64,000 nucleotides of DNA from Pholis gunnellus (lineage: Eukaryota > Chordata > Actinopteri > Perciformes > Pholidae). The notes beneath the pieces were generated by a model. That model did not search any database. It had not been told where the DNA came from and saw only the letters and a list, made by a program, of their open reading frames with translations. Within the stretch, counting starts at the first letter, position 1; the number at the start of each line of letters is the position of its first letter. Location: the NCBI GenBank assembly GCA_910591455.2, contig OU342804.1, positions 10,175,133 to 10,239,132 of the forward strand, written 5' to 3'. Both the position numbers and the translations under genes were made by a program. Of the stretch, positions 1 to 53,064 are shown piece by piece.

Positions 1-2417
1 GAACTGCTTGATTTTCATTCGCACCAATTTCATCGTATTCAAGGATTTGCGGTTGATATTTACATTACATTTCAAAAGACCTCAGCATTAAAGCAAAACG
101 TAAATCTACTGTCATTCATCAGAGAACTCATACCTGACATGCTGTTGAGATGCACGTTGGCTCTTTTTGATCCAAACATGTGCATATGTATGCGATGGTG
201 TACAAAGGCAGTCGTCTGATTCTTTATAGTTTCAAAGCAAATCTCAACATGTCAACCAAAGCCTGTGCAATTTTCTCTGTTGCTGAACTCAAAATGTCAA
301 ATGGATATCTTCTCCATTTCTTACTGGAACAATTGTTGATCTAACCTTATCTTGGAAATATCAGGTTTGTGTCAGACTAAAGGTTTTCTTAAAATCCAAT
401 AATGTAAGAACTCAATGAGCTGCTGGTGGGATAAATGTTTTAGAGGTTTTGCTGGTGACAGTGGGGCAGAGACTACTTGGTATTTACAGAGATTCATAGT
501 GCAAGGATGACAGTTATTTAGAGAGCAGAGGGGCACATGAAGGAAAGCAGTCTCAACAACTCAATCTAAATATTGAATAGAACATTACAGCAATGTATAG
601 TGCAGTGTGATTATAACAGGGAATGTCTTGTTTGCATTTCTCCTGTGTATTTAAGCTAAAAGCATGAGTCAACTGGAGTAAATAATGAATACAAACATAA
701 TGCTGTTTTGCAGTTATTGTGAAATCTTGCAAAATTACAAAGAAAAACATGGGTACAAATGAATGGAATCGAAAAACTACTGGTTACTAATGGTTTTTAT
801 GTGCACAGGTTTTGAGACAGTTTAAAGTTATTTGTTATCACGTGCACAAAAGTACAATGAAGCAGTCGTTGAAGATCTTGAGAAATCTTGAATCTCAGGC
901 TCCATTCAACAATGCTCTATACATATTAAGGCCCATGTATACAAAATGAACATCACACAAGTAAAATTAGAATCTAAGACATGAAATAGGGCTAAAATAT
1001 AATCTGACCAGTTTAAAAGAAAAAACTGAAGAAATTAACTTGAACTGGCTCATTTTTGTTGTGAATTTAGCTCAAAATTCTAAATTGTGAACTGGTTCAT
1101 TTGAATCTGTGTGACCTGAACTTTGAGCTAGCTCTTGTGAAGTGTGAACTTTCTCAACACTGCTCACAGTGCACTGCATTTTGCCATAGTTATGCACTCA
1201 AAATAGCAAGTGTCAGGGAGCGCATATTGAGACACGGCAGTCTCGCCTTACGCAACTTTCCCCGTGTGTTACTGTACATGTGTTCTAGCACCAGCCCTCC
1301 TGTCTGTCAGAGTCACAGAGTCCCAGTGAAGCTGATGGGAGCAGAAGGTGGACAAGAATTATATATGGGGCAAGAATGGTCAACAGAAAAAAGAGTGGGG
1401 CTACTGGAATTTGGTTTTGGCACCGTGCCAGCGTGGTTTAGGGTTCGGTAATTTATGTGACATTTGATCTTTCTCTTGTGTCAGTCGCGCCCTGGATGTC
1501 TGCAGCAAATTTAAGACATCAGGCTGTTTATACTGTTTCACTGGAAGCTTCCAAGTTTGTTTTGTTTTTGTGTCTTGGAGACGATTCAGTTTTGTGGGCT
1601 TCATGGGCCATACTATTACTTCTGTTTAAAAGATGGAAAGATTTCCCAGTTTTGTATCATTTTCAGGATTGAAAACACTCAACACTAACACTTCACTACC
1701 ACATAAAGGACACTTCTTTTCCCTCGAAGGCGAAGCATCTGCAGGATGTGATGAGTTTGCGTAAAAGAATAACCACTCAAAATGAAAATAGTCAGCAATA
1801 AAAAAAAAATTAAGAAATGCATAGTGACACTAACACAGAAAGTGCACCCATTTTGAAATCTAATAATACTGCGGTGGTTTTATTTGGATCGATTGAGAAA
1901 GTAATAAAAAAAGTACCTAAAGTATTTGTTTTGGTAATATTGTTCTATGATATTTTATTGTAAAGCCTCTGTGGGGATCCATAGTTGCCTGTTAATAATT
2001 GTAATTAATCTGCTGGTTATTTTGTGTAGTAATTGATTAATTACTTGGTTTATAAAACAGTGTAAAATAAGCACAAGCACAAGGTGGTTTCTTCAAATGT
2101 CTAGTTTAATCCGAACAACAGTCCAAACCCCCAAAATACTAAATTTGCTGCAATGTAAATGGCAAACTCTCACATTTAAGAACCTAGAACTACAAATGTT
2201 TTGGGCGTTTTGCTTTAAATAATGATATATAACAATTAATTACTCATCATAATAGTTTGGTAGTTAATGTCTATTATTGCAGAAGATCAAATAAAATACA
2301 CAAAGCACATTGTTTTACTTGAAAGTGCTGTTGAAATATCAAGATATTATTGTAAATAGCTCCGTTTAAAAAGAGATGAGGAGAACTGACCGACAGCCCT
2401 TCTTTTACATCAGACAG
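1..2417 (+). other. ADAMTS7 intron upstream of E1
   Basis: AT-rich intron sequence. It ends in the acceptor CAGACAG before the first exon in the window. I found no prodomain or signal-peptide exon here; the short open frames have no recognisable product. Confidence 0.7.
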
Positions 2418-42816
<40,399 letters not shown>

Positions 42817-43246
42817 GCTGCAACAAAGTAACCGCTTATCAACAGGAACACTGATGAAATGTAAACCGCCATTTTAAGGTCAACAATCTGAGCCCTTTAC
42901 TGATTTCCTCACCACTACAGACCAATTATGAATTAGTGCCACTCCAAAACTCTGCATGTTTGTGCTGGTGGTTAGTATTATGGTATTATACAGGTCTGAT
43001 ATTAATTGGAAAAATAACACAGCAGTGCCTCTCTCTTTGCAAAATAATGAGAATGTAAATATTTGTTTGCAGTTTTTATATGATGCAGTTTGACCAGAAT
43101 TTCATTTCATTCATCTTTGTAACAGATGTGGCTTTTCTATCAATGTAGCCAGTTTACTAATGCATTATTACACATGTAGATAACTCATTAACCTTTATGG
43201 TTGGTACAATGCTTTCATGTTATTGACAGCAGCAGAAACTGAACAG

Positions 43247-43252
43247 ATTAAA
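43247..43252 (+). terminator. Possible ADAMTS7 polyadenylation signal (ATTAAA)
   Basis: ATTAAA about 430 bases after the stop, followed within 25 bases by a GT/T-rich stretch. Other AATAAA words occur further on (43687, near 44111), so the true site is unsure. Confidence 0.3.
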
Positions 43253-43371
43253 ACAGACAGATTTGCAATGTGTTTTTTTTTTGTTTGTTTTTTTTGTGTA
43301 ATGTGGTACAAATGTTATGATGCATAAATGCTTCATGTGACATTTATAAATAATTGGCCGTTTGCTAAGCA

Positions 43372-43387
43372 CCCCCCCCCCCCCCCC
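43372..43387. repeat. Poly-C tract
   Basis: Sixteen C residues, then T and more C. Confidence 0.95.
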
Positions 43388-43779
43388 TCCCCAGTCAGTT
43401 TGCGACACCTGTCGATCTCACAGATTTACCATGCTTTCAGATCGAAGGAGATAAAAGCAGCCTCTCATTTCTTGTCTGTTCGCGTCAGTTTTGGCAAATT
43501 TTATCAGCCTTAGCTAAGCTAACAATAGCTAAAATATAGCCGTTTAGTAATATCTCAGGCTGACTTTTTAATGTTTTGAAATGAAAACCCCATAAAGAAG
43601 GTTTTAAATATGCACTGGATGGTTACTTACGTGCATGTCCCAGGCAAGAAAAAGTTAGCATCCTCGCAAGTTGAGGAATTTCATGTAATAAAGAAACGTT
43701 TCTTGTATTGCAGTGTTGAGCACGTAAGCACTGGAATTATGCGTATGATAAGAACATTTTTTAAGATCTAACAATTTGT

Positions 43780-43995
43780 ATGGCTCCATACCGGGGACAG
43801 CTCTGGCCGGAGGCATCAGGTTCTCAGGATGTCCGTCTGCCCGTCTCTGTGTCCAATTTGAAAAAATTCCCCTAAGTTGCCAAACGTCCACTTGCTCTCA
43901 AGGCAGAACTGTCTAGATATTGGCGGTTAAATGTCAAGGATACTACCACCGTACAAAACATGTTTTTGGCCATAACCTTTGATCAGACATGGATG
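43780..43995 (+). repeat. Dispersed repeat B, copy 2
   Basis: Shares ordered words with 24290-24600: GCCAAACGTCCACTTGCTCT, CTCAAGGCAGAACTG, GTCAAGGATA and TTTTTGGCCATAACCTTTGA. Diverged, same orientation. Confidence 0.5.
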
Positions 43996-45959
43996 TAAAG
44001 TTACTGTAGATGGCCATAGTTAGCCAGACATGCTAAGGTTTGCAGCTTACATTAGAGTAGACAAACGCACTGTTTAAGTTCCTTACACTTTTGTTTTTGG
44101 TCTGGGAAAGAATAAAGAACAACACATTTTATAGTATCTCTCGCTGACGTTCTTTTGTAGACCAACCCTGAAGATGCCATCACCCCAGTTCCCTCGACAA
44201 AAGGCCGATGGGATTTTTCCATTGTATTACTCTAGAAATGAAACTCTGGGGCAAACAAGAGTTTGATACTGACATGTTTTGTTTAGCAAGATAATAGGAC
44301 TCATTCCTGCAGCACTCCATTCACACCGCTGAAACATGTGGAGAGATCCAAAGGCTTGACAGGCCTGCGGTGCCTAGTTACAGTGGCTAAGCTATTATTG
44401 GGCAATCGCTGTTTTTTCGGAGGAGGGATTTAGGAAACGGTCAGTTGGAATGTTTAATGTCTGCAGAAGCTCATACAAAATGTAATGTCACACTTTGACT
44501 TCGCCACACAAATTTCTTTTTAAGTCACAAAGTAAAATGTAAATGTGAAACGTGGAGCTGCAGGAAATACTTGGTGCTAGAGGCCACACGGGCTCCAAAC
44601 ATTTCAGGTCAGGTATCGGCGGGCCCAGTGCCTTATCTACTTAAATGTTGGATCATTTTATGTTTTTTGTATTAACCACTTCATTGAAATGTCAAATTCA
44701 GCATTTCAGAATACATGTTTGTTTTAAATGATTGTGAAATTATTAAAATTGGAGGAACTCACGAAGTTGGTGTCGTATCACATTAGGTTGAGTGTGGTAT
44801 ATTAAGGAATTAGCTTTATATATAATATTTTATACTTTTGCAACTGGTTTTTAGTTTATCAACTGAACTGTCCCGAATACTTCACTCTGTCATCCTTTCT
44901 GCTCGTTCCTGCATTCACAAGAGGTTGTTAGCACTGACTTGTACATGTGTAGGCTGCAGCTATGTAGTCTTTTCAGCAGGAATTGAAAAGCAGCTCCGTC
45001 TTAACAATGCAGTTCAGCTCAAGCAGCTGCTGCCATTATATCCTCCTGTATTTCTTTATGTTGAATTCAAGGTAACGCAGGAGTAATTAGTTTACACATT
45101 GTCACTCTGTGGTAGAAGTATTCCTTTAAGGAGAAAAAGAGTGAAAACAAGTAAATGATGGTTTTGTTAAACACTATAAGCTGAGGTAAGGGTGTAGTGT
45201 TGTTGAAAGATTGCTGCATCTTGACATACACATTTCTTAGCTGGAAGAGTGGAAGGTTAGCATGCCTTTGTTGAAAGTAATCCAATTTCACATGCAACAA
45301 GCAACCCAGGAAACAAGATGCAGTCGGAGTGCAGTTACATCTCACACAGTTGGAATAATGCAGATTTATAATTTACTTTAAATGTGTATTAAAAATCTAT
45401 TACACCTGCCTTATATATAATGTATACAATTTTTGTAGTAAAGTACATTTTTTTAATTTCAAAGTTTACAGGTTGGTGCTGGCAACATGAAATGTAAGTA
45501 ATGTTAATATGTTCAGTTTGATGTCTCAAAATCACATCCATTTGAAATTCTCAGGATTCAATTACTCATACGATAGGCCCCTCCCTCCTTAGTTACAGTG
45601 AGAAGTGTTGCTAATGTCATTCATTCAGCAGCCCTGTTTGGGACTAGCATTTTCAATTAACACAGAATAAACCCCATCGGACAAGGTTTATGCTTACGAA
45701 TAATACATACTTGGTGTGCAAAGTGCCTTGAACCTTCCACTGTTATGCTGCACTGAATAACATAACTATGTTTCCCCTGCAGGGAATTTATGGCCTGCTG
45801 AGGTCACAGATGGAGCTAAACTACATGATAACGAATACGATGATGCATGCTAACTCTACACCACGTAATCCAGCTTGATATGCTTAAAGTCATTTGTGCC
45901 CTGTGAGCCGGTGCAGGGACCAATCGGCGTCCAGTGAGGAGCTACTGACTGCTAAGAGA

Positions 45960-46310
45960 TGGGTTAGATGTTCCTCGAGGGACACAGAGAGGCGACTGTT
46001 CGCACTAAACAACAATGGCGGCTCCTAAAGAGGTTAGCGTAGATGCTTCAATAGCATCAGCTACATCAGAACAAGCGAGCAAAGAAGGGCACTGAAGGCT
46101 TTTTTTCTCAATACAAAAGATGTTTTAGCTCTTCTCCCGATTTGGTTTCAGCAAGAGTTTGATTGACAATGGTTCATGTGATCATTTACCAAGTATTTCT
46201 TTTTTTAAAGTGCCCACTGTTTTCAAACGGTTTCCAGTGAGAGTTTCTCAGATGGATCTGTGTCTGGCGGGTGATTTTAGCTCTTTGGGCCCCACTGATG
46301 CCCTGCGGTA
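45960..46310 (+). repeat. Possible teleost repeat fragment
   Basis: Words such as GCAAGAGTTTGATTGACAAT, TTACCAAGTATTTC and GCCCACTGTTTTCAAACGGT resemble a high-copy fish repeat from memory. No second copy in the window to support it. Confidence 0.35.
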
Positions 46311-47338
46311 GATCCGGGTATGTTTTATACTCTGAAGTCAAACTGAGAAACTTTCATAGGAATTCCATTTACAAACATATTGCAGGGATTATGAAGCCTT
46401 TCACTTTTTCTTCCTCTCAATTTAGTTTGTTGGACTGATCGTTTCTTCTCTTTTTTCTGTTTTTAAGAATTGTACATTTAATGATTGTTTGTTTCCAATC
46501 GCAACAACAAGACTCTTGTCAAATGGCAATCAAAGCTACTAAACACATGTTTTTTCAAGGCAATCAGTTGGCTAATTACAATCTGTTAACAAAATCCCAC
46601 TGTGAACGCCCCCGTACAATAATTAGTTTTGGAAATGTATTCTTCAGTGCTGTGTTATTATTACATGGATATTTATATACTGTGCTTTATACTGCTAAAT
46701 ATAACTTATGGGGAGAAAGAAAAATGCAAATTTCAAGTGACTTATGTAAATGAAATATTCACAAATGTCAAATACCTGACAGTTACGCATGTGTGACTTG
46801 AGATGACAGAAACAGCTGAAACTGTCAGAGAGAAAGATGGATGAAAATGCAGTTGTTAAAAATAAGAAAATAATTCAACAGAAAAAAAGATTTAAACAGC
46901 TTTAAGTTTAAGAGGATAATGCAGTTTAATACTGAAGTGTGGAAATTTGACAACCGACTGTGAAGAACCTCTACATCATGAGATGAAGGGTTTAATATAT
47001 CACTCATAAGCAAGCGGAAGTACATGCACAAAATATCAAACTGGACATTACATTTGATTGGGTGGAGGGTCGGGTTTGACAAAAAGTGGAAAGAGAATTT
47101 AATTTGATCCCATCAAAGGATGACATGCCAAATCGTATCATATATTGTTAGTTACATTACAGTATAACCATTGCTTCACAATGTGTTCAGTCATAGAGGA
47201 ATTAAACGATCATAGAATATTCGTGAGAAAGAAAAACAAAGGGAAGGATGTTTTCAGTCTCAATAGTCTGTCAGTACAGAATTGCCAGTTTCAACATCAT
47301 GCGAGTTCTGCAAACCATCAAGTTAAATGTATGTAAAG

Positions 47339-47436
47339 TCAGTAATCGACAGGTGGCAGCGTCACCATCTGCGTGAACTCTTCATAGTTGATAGTCCCGT
47401 TTGACTTGACGTTTGCCTCTTTGAAGAGTTCATCCA
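47339..47436 (-). CDS. calml4: CALML4 coding exon 5 (C-terminus)
   Basis: Acceptor CTTCTAG on the minus strand. Reads VDELFKEANVKSNGTINYEE then FTQMVTLPPVDY and TGA. EF-hand loop 4 lacks the first and third Asp. Confidence 0.94.
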
Positions 47437-50400
47437 CTAGAAGAAGAAGAAGAAGAAACGGCTTTGTGAGTGGAATTGAGAGCGCTGCTTGAAAACTCAT
47501 TTGTCTGCCACGATTATTCTCAACTTGGAAAGTCTCTGCTGGTCTTTGCCTGTGGGAGTCTTTGACTGCCAGACAACTCCTTCAGCTGCCAACAACCATA
47601 ACCCGTGTGCTGAGCCAGACTGTGAGTGCGTTTGTTGTTCCTGGAGTTATCAGCAGAAAAACTAAAATATTTCACCTTTTATTATTGGCAATTTCTACTC
47701 CATTGAAAGGCTCACAAATGTTTTTAATGCGGTGAATTCAATAATTTATAAAAGGAGCTGTATAAAATATTCTGAACATTATTATGTATAAAAATATAGT
47801 GCGGTAATGTCTCCCTGAACAGAGAATGAAGTCGCTTTCCCTTAATGTGTGTTGTTATTTTGGCTTCTCCTGCAGAATTTATGCATTTTAGTGCACGTGA
47901 GCGTTCCCCACTGGCTGGTTGCCGCTTCGCTCGGCTCTCATACGGTGGTTACAGCCGATATCGTCCTCCTGACCGACAGCGTTGCCGCGGAAGCGTAGCA
48001 CCCAACCTCCGGTTCCCCCTCGTGTAAACAGTTAGCTCTGTCACAACGTTCGCCATAGTTTGCACTGTTTGCGTTGTTAGCACTGTTAGCACCATTAGCT
48101 ACACTGACAATTTGAATTAAATCTTTATGTTGCTTTGACGCCAGTAACAGTTTAAATGATGGAGCCCAGCCTGTGAAAAAACAAATGGCATCAAAATTGG
48201 AAAACTTTTGATGGTTTGGCTCTACGATCGTCACTTTACAGGAAACAAAACTTCAGTGTTGACATGTCAGAAGTACAGAATCCACTGGGTCATTAAGTTA
48301 AATTCAATTAAAAAAACACTAAACAAAGAAACTGCTGTTCTTAAATGATCCAAACAAAACAACAGTGATTCATCTTAATTTATAGAATTACAGATTTAAT
48401 TTGTATTTATTATTGTTTTTATTTCATTTGAGTCAGAGTTACAGTGGATTGTTGTCTTTGTGGGGCTTACAGGGCCACAGGAAGATGAGGTAAATGTGAC
48501 ACATTGTCAGAAGAGGAGGGGGAGAGCAGGCCGGGCTAGAAGCCATTCTTTTGACTGAAATATGTATTGATTTTTGTCTTCAGTACAAACCTCAGTTACA
48601 GTTTCTCTCTCATACAAATCCCAGTTGAAGTTTGACATTCACTGCCGTCAAGACAGACATCTGTCATTTATTATTTTGGCTCGCCGTTTAATTTTGAATG
48701 AAACAATGAGTCTGACATTCAAGCTGAAGGGTATTTTGAAGTGTTCCCATTCATATTGGGTCAACAGTGTAGGACTCTTACCTCTTTTCTTCATTCCTGA
48801 TGGGAATGTATAGAAAGTGCTACAAATTCCACATTGGTTGTTGGTTTTGATACCTACAAAATGTAACCTCATAATTTGATGTAAAACCCAAAGTGTGTTA
48901 TATTACAGAGCCAAATAGAGGGATGATGTATTTTTGTAGGCCAAACCGGAAGTTGGCATCGCACTAGTTCCCATTTTCGATTATTGCAAAAAATATGACT
49001 TCAAATCACCACCACTAAGCTAAAGGCGGACTAGTGTTCAAGAGATGGCGTCTTGTAGTCTTCGTTAGGGAGTTACAGTAAAACCTATTACACTTTCTTG
49101 TATAATCACAGAAAACAGTAAACATGTGAATGTATGGTTCTGAGTTACAGTGCAGTCTGTAAATGTTTGGACAGTTTATAGATGGCTGCAAGAATGAGTC
49201 CTAAAACCCAGAAATGAGTTTCTGTTACCCTCCTCTCAAAGTCAATGGGTTTCTTGAACAGGTTGTTGGTTAAATGGCTGAAATACAGACTGATGTTAAC
49301 ACAAGCTAAGCGGTTTTAAAACTCCGTTTAAAAGCATGAAATACGTTAGTAGATACCCCACTAGTACATTTTGAAGCTTTTATGTGTCTTACAAAAGGCG
49401 GTTGGTAACAAGTGGCTAACGAACGCTTACCAGACTTGAGGTTGCTCATTTATTAGAATCAACATTTACTTTACCTTCTTTGTTTGTGAGTTTCTCCCCC
49501 AACATGGTGAGCTTGGCCCGGAGCTCGGATGCCTGGATGTATCCTTTCTTCTGTTTGTCCGTCATCCTCAAGGCCTCCAGGATTTCTTTCTTGGGGTCTT
49601 CCTGTTGCATCTGTCTGTGCATCATCGTCAGAAACGCAGAGAAGTCCAGCTCACCGGTCTTTTCTAAATGTGAATGTCAAACAAATATAAGAAAATTAAT
49701 TATTTAACATGTGCAATATATATATATATATATATATTCGACTAAGGGCCACTTGGGGACCAACATATTGGGAATGTCAATTAGAGAAAAAGCAGGTGTT
49801 TTTATAAATTGATGCTCTTCCTAAGACTTCTCCCTTTATTCTATTTACGGTCTGGAGCGGAGTTTTTCCATAGAGTACATCTTTCTGTATGTTGTACAGA
49901 GTTGGAGCTATATAAATGAAAGAGATGATTTTTGTCACCCATTTATTTCTCTATTTGTCAATGTATAATTTCCTTATAAAAGCCTTGAACTCAACCTTTT
50001 ACAATAACCCAATAATAGTAACTTATCATGGATATAAAGCCCCACCCAAAGTAACCATACACATAGACAGACAAAACAAACAAACTCCACCTCAGAGTTT
50101 TAGTGGCCGTTTCTGACTTCTTAAACCACTCTCACCCTGAACAAGTTTTTGAAACCGTTGACTGGCCCACAAACAGCAGATTTACTGTATGTTGTACTTT
50201 ACCGATTTTGTGAACTTGTAGATGTCTTTCGATTTCCCCGAACGTGGGGCTTGTACCCAGGCAGCGCATAACTGTGATCAGGTCTTTGACAACGATCTTG
50301 CCCTTTTGTTTCTTGTCGTACAAGGAGAAGCACTCTTTGAACTCTGCAAATGAAATGAAAACAAGTATTGGAGTACATCAGCATAGTTTATTTCATTTGA

Positions 50401-50796
50401 GTATTTAGTAAGTATAGTTTATTCATCATTCAACAGCAGGTTAACTTAGAAATAAGTTAGGTTTACGTCACAGGAACTAATAAGACTGGACAAGGTCGGC
50501 CTTTGTTCCTTCAGTGCTTCCTTATTTCTTTTTCAACATGTACTGGTTATTAAAAGATACACGTGCAGTACTTTTGGAAAAGAAAGAATGGCAAATGGAG
50601 CATTTCAAACATACGTTAATAATGAAACATGTGGTGCTGTGGAGTAATACTCTTACCGTTGATTTGAACTGGTGTGAAGAATTTAGCCTGCAAAGTGACG
50701 ACAGAACGGTGTCACTTGGCAGGTAAGTACACAAAAAACACTTAAGAAAATACACGAAAGAACGCTTTAATGGAAAGAATTTCTTCCTCTTACCAT
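47339..50796 (-). CDS. calml4: CALML4, calmodulin-like protein 4
   Basis: Complete 153-residue protein in five coding exons on the minus strand, phases consistent. In mammals CALML4 is a light chain of myosin-7B and part of the intermicrovillar adhesion complex of brush borders. Exon 1 codes only the initiator Met, as in calmodulin genes. Sequence features: AKFFTPVQINEFKECFSLYD, VMRCLGTSPTFGEIERHLQ, TGELDFSAFLTMMH, KGYIQASELRAKLTMLGEK and the C-terminus EEFTQMVTLPPVDY. All four EF-hand loops have lost key calcium ligands, so calcium binding is unlikely. It lies tail to tail with ADAMTS7 and just downstream of CLN6 in the same orientation. The 3.4 kb span includes introns. Confidence 0.93.
47437..49474 (-). 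other. CALML4 intron 4 (2.0 kb)
   Basis: Contains dispersed repeat A copy 2 at 47815-48010. The stretch 48930-49430 may also be repeat-derived but I could not assign it. Confidence 0.7.
47815..48010 (+). repeat. Dispersed repeat A, copy 2
   Basis: Diverged relative of 22795-23035: AGAGAATGAAGTCGCTTTCC, GTGTGTTGTTAT, TTTTAGTGCACGTGAGCGTT, CTCATACGGTGGTTACAGC and GCGGAAGCGTAGC occur in the same order. Confidence 0.6.
49475..49663 (-). CDS. calml4: CALML4 coding exon 4
   Basis: Acceptor CATTTAG, donor GTAAAG, phase 1 to 1. Reads KTGELDFSAFLTMMHRQMQQ, EDPKKEILEALRMTDKQKKG and YIQASELRAKLTMLGEKLTN. Covers EF-hands 2 (end) and 3. Confidence 0.94.
49664..50202 (-). other. CALML4 intron 3
   Basis: AT-rich; holds a short (TA)n near 49719-49737. 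Confidence 0.75.
50203..50343 (-). CDS. calml4: CALML4 coding exon 3
   Basis: Acceptor TTTGCAG, donor GTAAAG, phase 1 to 1. Reads FKECFSLYDKKQKGKIVVKD then LITVMRCLGTSPTFGEIERH. EF-hand loop 1 is DKKQKGKIVVKD, with Lys at two ligand positions. Confidence 0.95.
50344..50656 (-). other. CALML4 intron 2
   Basis: Short intron, no recognised element. Confidence 0.75.
50657..50687 (-). CDS. calml4: CALML4 coding exon 2
   Basis: A 31-base exon between TTTGCAG and GTAAGA on the minus strand. Reads AKFFTPVQIN plus one base. Too short for open-frame detection but matches the family N-terminus. Confidence 0.9.
50794..50796 (-). CDS. calml4: CALML4 coding exon 1 (initiator ATG only)
   Basis: AAAATG followed directly by donor GTAAGA; phase 0 fits exon 2. 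Calmodulin-family genes commonly split right after the first codon. The frame stays open upstream to an ATG at 51009; see findings. Confidence 0.85.
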
Positions 50797-50960
50797 TTTT
50801 GCAGTTGCTGTGTTTCTTTCCAGGAAGAAGAGTTGCCTGTGTTCTGCGTCACCTGTCCCTCCACCTCTGTTTAAAGTCCACCACCTGGAAGCCTCCACGT
50901 AATTTAATATGCGTTGCTGTGGGAACGCAGATACCAGATCCAAGGGGCTGCATTGTCCTT

Positions 50961-50982
50961 CCCCCCCCCCCCCCCCCCCCCC
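50961..50982. repeat. Poly-C tract (poly-G in CALML4 sense)
   Basis: Twenty-two C residues on the + strand, in the likely 5' leader or proximal promoter of CALML4. Confidence 0.95.
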
Positions 50983-52554
50983 ACCACTCCAGCGATAGCA
51001 AGGGACCAATAATTATCAGTCACCATATGATACTACAGTGTCTGATAATGAAATGAGGGTTTGTAACCACATAAATAGCAAGATTTAAAATCCTTTTAAC
51101 AGCAGAATGAGTAGGATTCTCCTCAAAAAACACTACATTGATTGATTTTTGTTATGTGTTCGGGACGTGTCTGGGTGTCAAACTCTAAATAGAGACCAGG
51201 TGCCGGTTGTAAGCGTGCATCTAAGTAGGAGCTACGAAAATGGCCGTCACCATGCTGAAAAAGTGCAAATTTAGCAAAGTGAGGGCAAAACATCAAATGG
51301 ACAAAGCTCGTCCCAAAACGAGAGAGTTTGGCTTTCCTCTGCTGACGAACATCAGAACTTAAACCGTGTTCAGAGGGCGTGTGCTACTTGTGGTGTTGAA
51401 TTGTGGAAATTATGTGAAATTTGCTCTTTTTTTTTTTTTTCAAGATAAATGATTTAAAGCACATCCAGGGTCTAATAAGGTAAGTTAGGAGACATGTGAG
51501 TAATAACCAGCAATTAGAGGTCAATTTCAACATTTTAATTAAGATAAATGTAAATCTAACCAATGAGGGACCAGTAACTAAACAGTATTTTACCAGCAAC
51601 AAAGTGATCTTAAGCAAAGGAACGATACTGTACAAAATACCCAATAACAATTACAATTTTACATTAAGAACAATAACTCAACATGTAAAAAATTATCAGC
51701 AAAGTAACAATTTATTTGTTAAGTTCAGTTCATAAAACATGTTTTCATTTTTCATCCTTGACCTTTTGAATAATAAAAACAACTGTACAAGAGACTTATG
51801 TCATGTTATTGTACATAACTTACGCACATAATGTCATGAACAATGCGATAGAAGAACAATATGTTGCATGTTGGCAGTAGGGCTGGATTATGATACAGCA
51901 CTATGATCACATAGGGAAATGTAATAGTTTACAGATCTCATGTCTAAATGATTGACAATATAAATTTCACTTAATCAGTAAAAGTGTGAAACTTACCTTA
52001 TACCTGAGACAATTTATTCTTTTTGAAGTTTTAGTTTTCTAGTTAGATTCTGTTTTTAAATCACATTTTCATACACTTGCCTTTCTGACTCACCAACAGA
52101 CCCTGTTGTTCACATAGAGTAATACTTTTTTAACCTCCTGTTTGATCTTTTATATAGAACTTGACTTGATTGGTTTTTGTATCTAAATTGTCATTTTTAA
52201 TACTTTCAAGCTGTTGGTAAAATGGTAGCCGATCATTTTATTACGGTTTGTGAATCTCTCTTGACAAGTGCTATGTAACTTAAATGTATTCTTATTATTC
52301 TTTTCTTTCATGGAAGCCAGAGAGGAGCACCTGTAACTGGCAGTACATCTGATGAACAACCTTGAAGACACTTTTAAAGAGCTTCAGAGCAACAGCATTG
52401 AATCATAAACTGATTTAATTCTTTGATTAGTTGAAGGTAACTGTGCTGTTAAGTTTTTCAGTGAATGTACTGGAGATATATTCACCTTGAGTTTGTTCAT
52501 AAAAAGTTCAACTGCGTATTCACTTGGCTGGTTAAGAGATGGTGGGTGGACTGT

Positions 52555-52700
52555 ATTTACATTACATTACATTTAGCAGACGCTTTTATCCAAAGCGACT
52601 TACAATTCAGATTCTATCACATACACAGTAGGCACAGCTACGGGAGCAATTTTGGGGTTAAGTGTCTTGCTCAAGGACATTACTCACGTGGTGCATCTAC
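52555..52700. repeat. Teleost interspersed repeat
   Basis: Includes CATTTAGCAGACGCTTTTAT, CCAAAGCGACTTACAATTCA and GGGTTAAGTGTCTTGCTCAA, a signature I remember as present in great numbers in fish genomes. Family name not assigned. It probably falls in or near the CLN6 3' untranslated region. Confidence 0.7.
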
Positions 52701-53064
52701 TTAAGTTTATCTTTCTTAATCCCAGATGTCACGAGATTCAAACAGTTGCAAATTCAGACCGAACATCACAATTTCAACCCGTTTAAGTGTTTTTAACAAC
52801 TATATAGAACGAAACGGAGGAGACTAATCCCCTTCTGAACTGGCTGAACTGGCTGAACTGTGTGCACTTTGTGTTTCACAGTGAGGTCGGTGCACATAAA
52901 CAACCTTCATCGATCGTCATTGTGCAGCCACTACCTCCGTCACAGGAAGTCCGCTAAAGAAAGAAGAGATACGCGTCAGTCAGTTCATACAAATGTCAGT
53001 GACGTCTGATTGAGAAATATGTTTTCTTTAGACACAGAGCTCTACAGACCTGGACTGATGTAAC

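Larger units (their letters stand above)
42817..47338. other. Intergenic region between convergent ADAMTS7 and CALML4
   Basis: Holds the 3' untranslated regions of both genes, a poly-C tract, and repeat fragments at 43780-43995 and about 45960-46310. No gene recognised. Confidence 0.7.
50797..53064. other. CLN6-CALML4 intergenic region
   Basis: Contains the CALML4 5' untranslated region and presumably its promoter, a 22-base poly-C tract, and the CLN6 3' untranslated region with a fish repeat at 52555-52700. A minus-strand AATAAA lies at 52237-52242. No gene recognised. Confidence 0.7.

Noticed and set aside
1101..1451. 116-codon open frame on the + strand
   Set aside because: No domain, signal peptide or splice context; lies in an ADAMTS7 intron.
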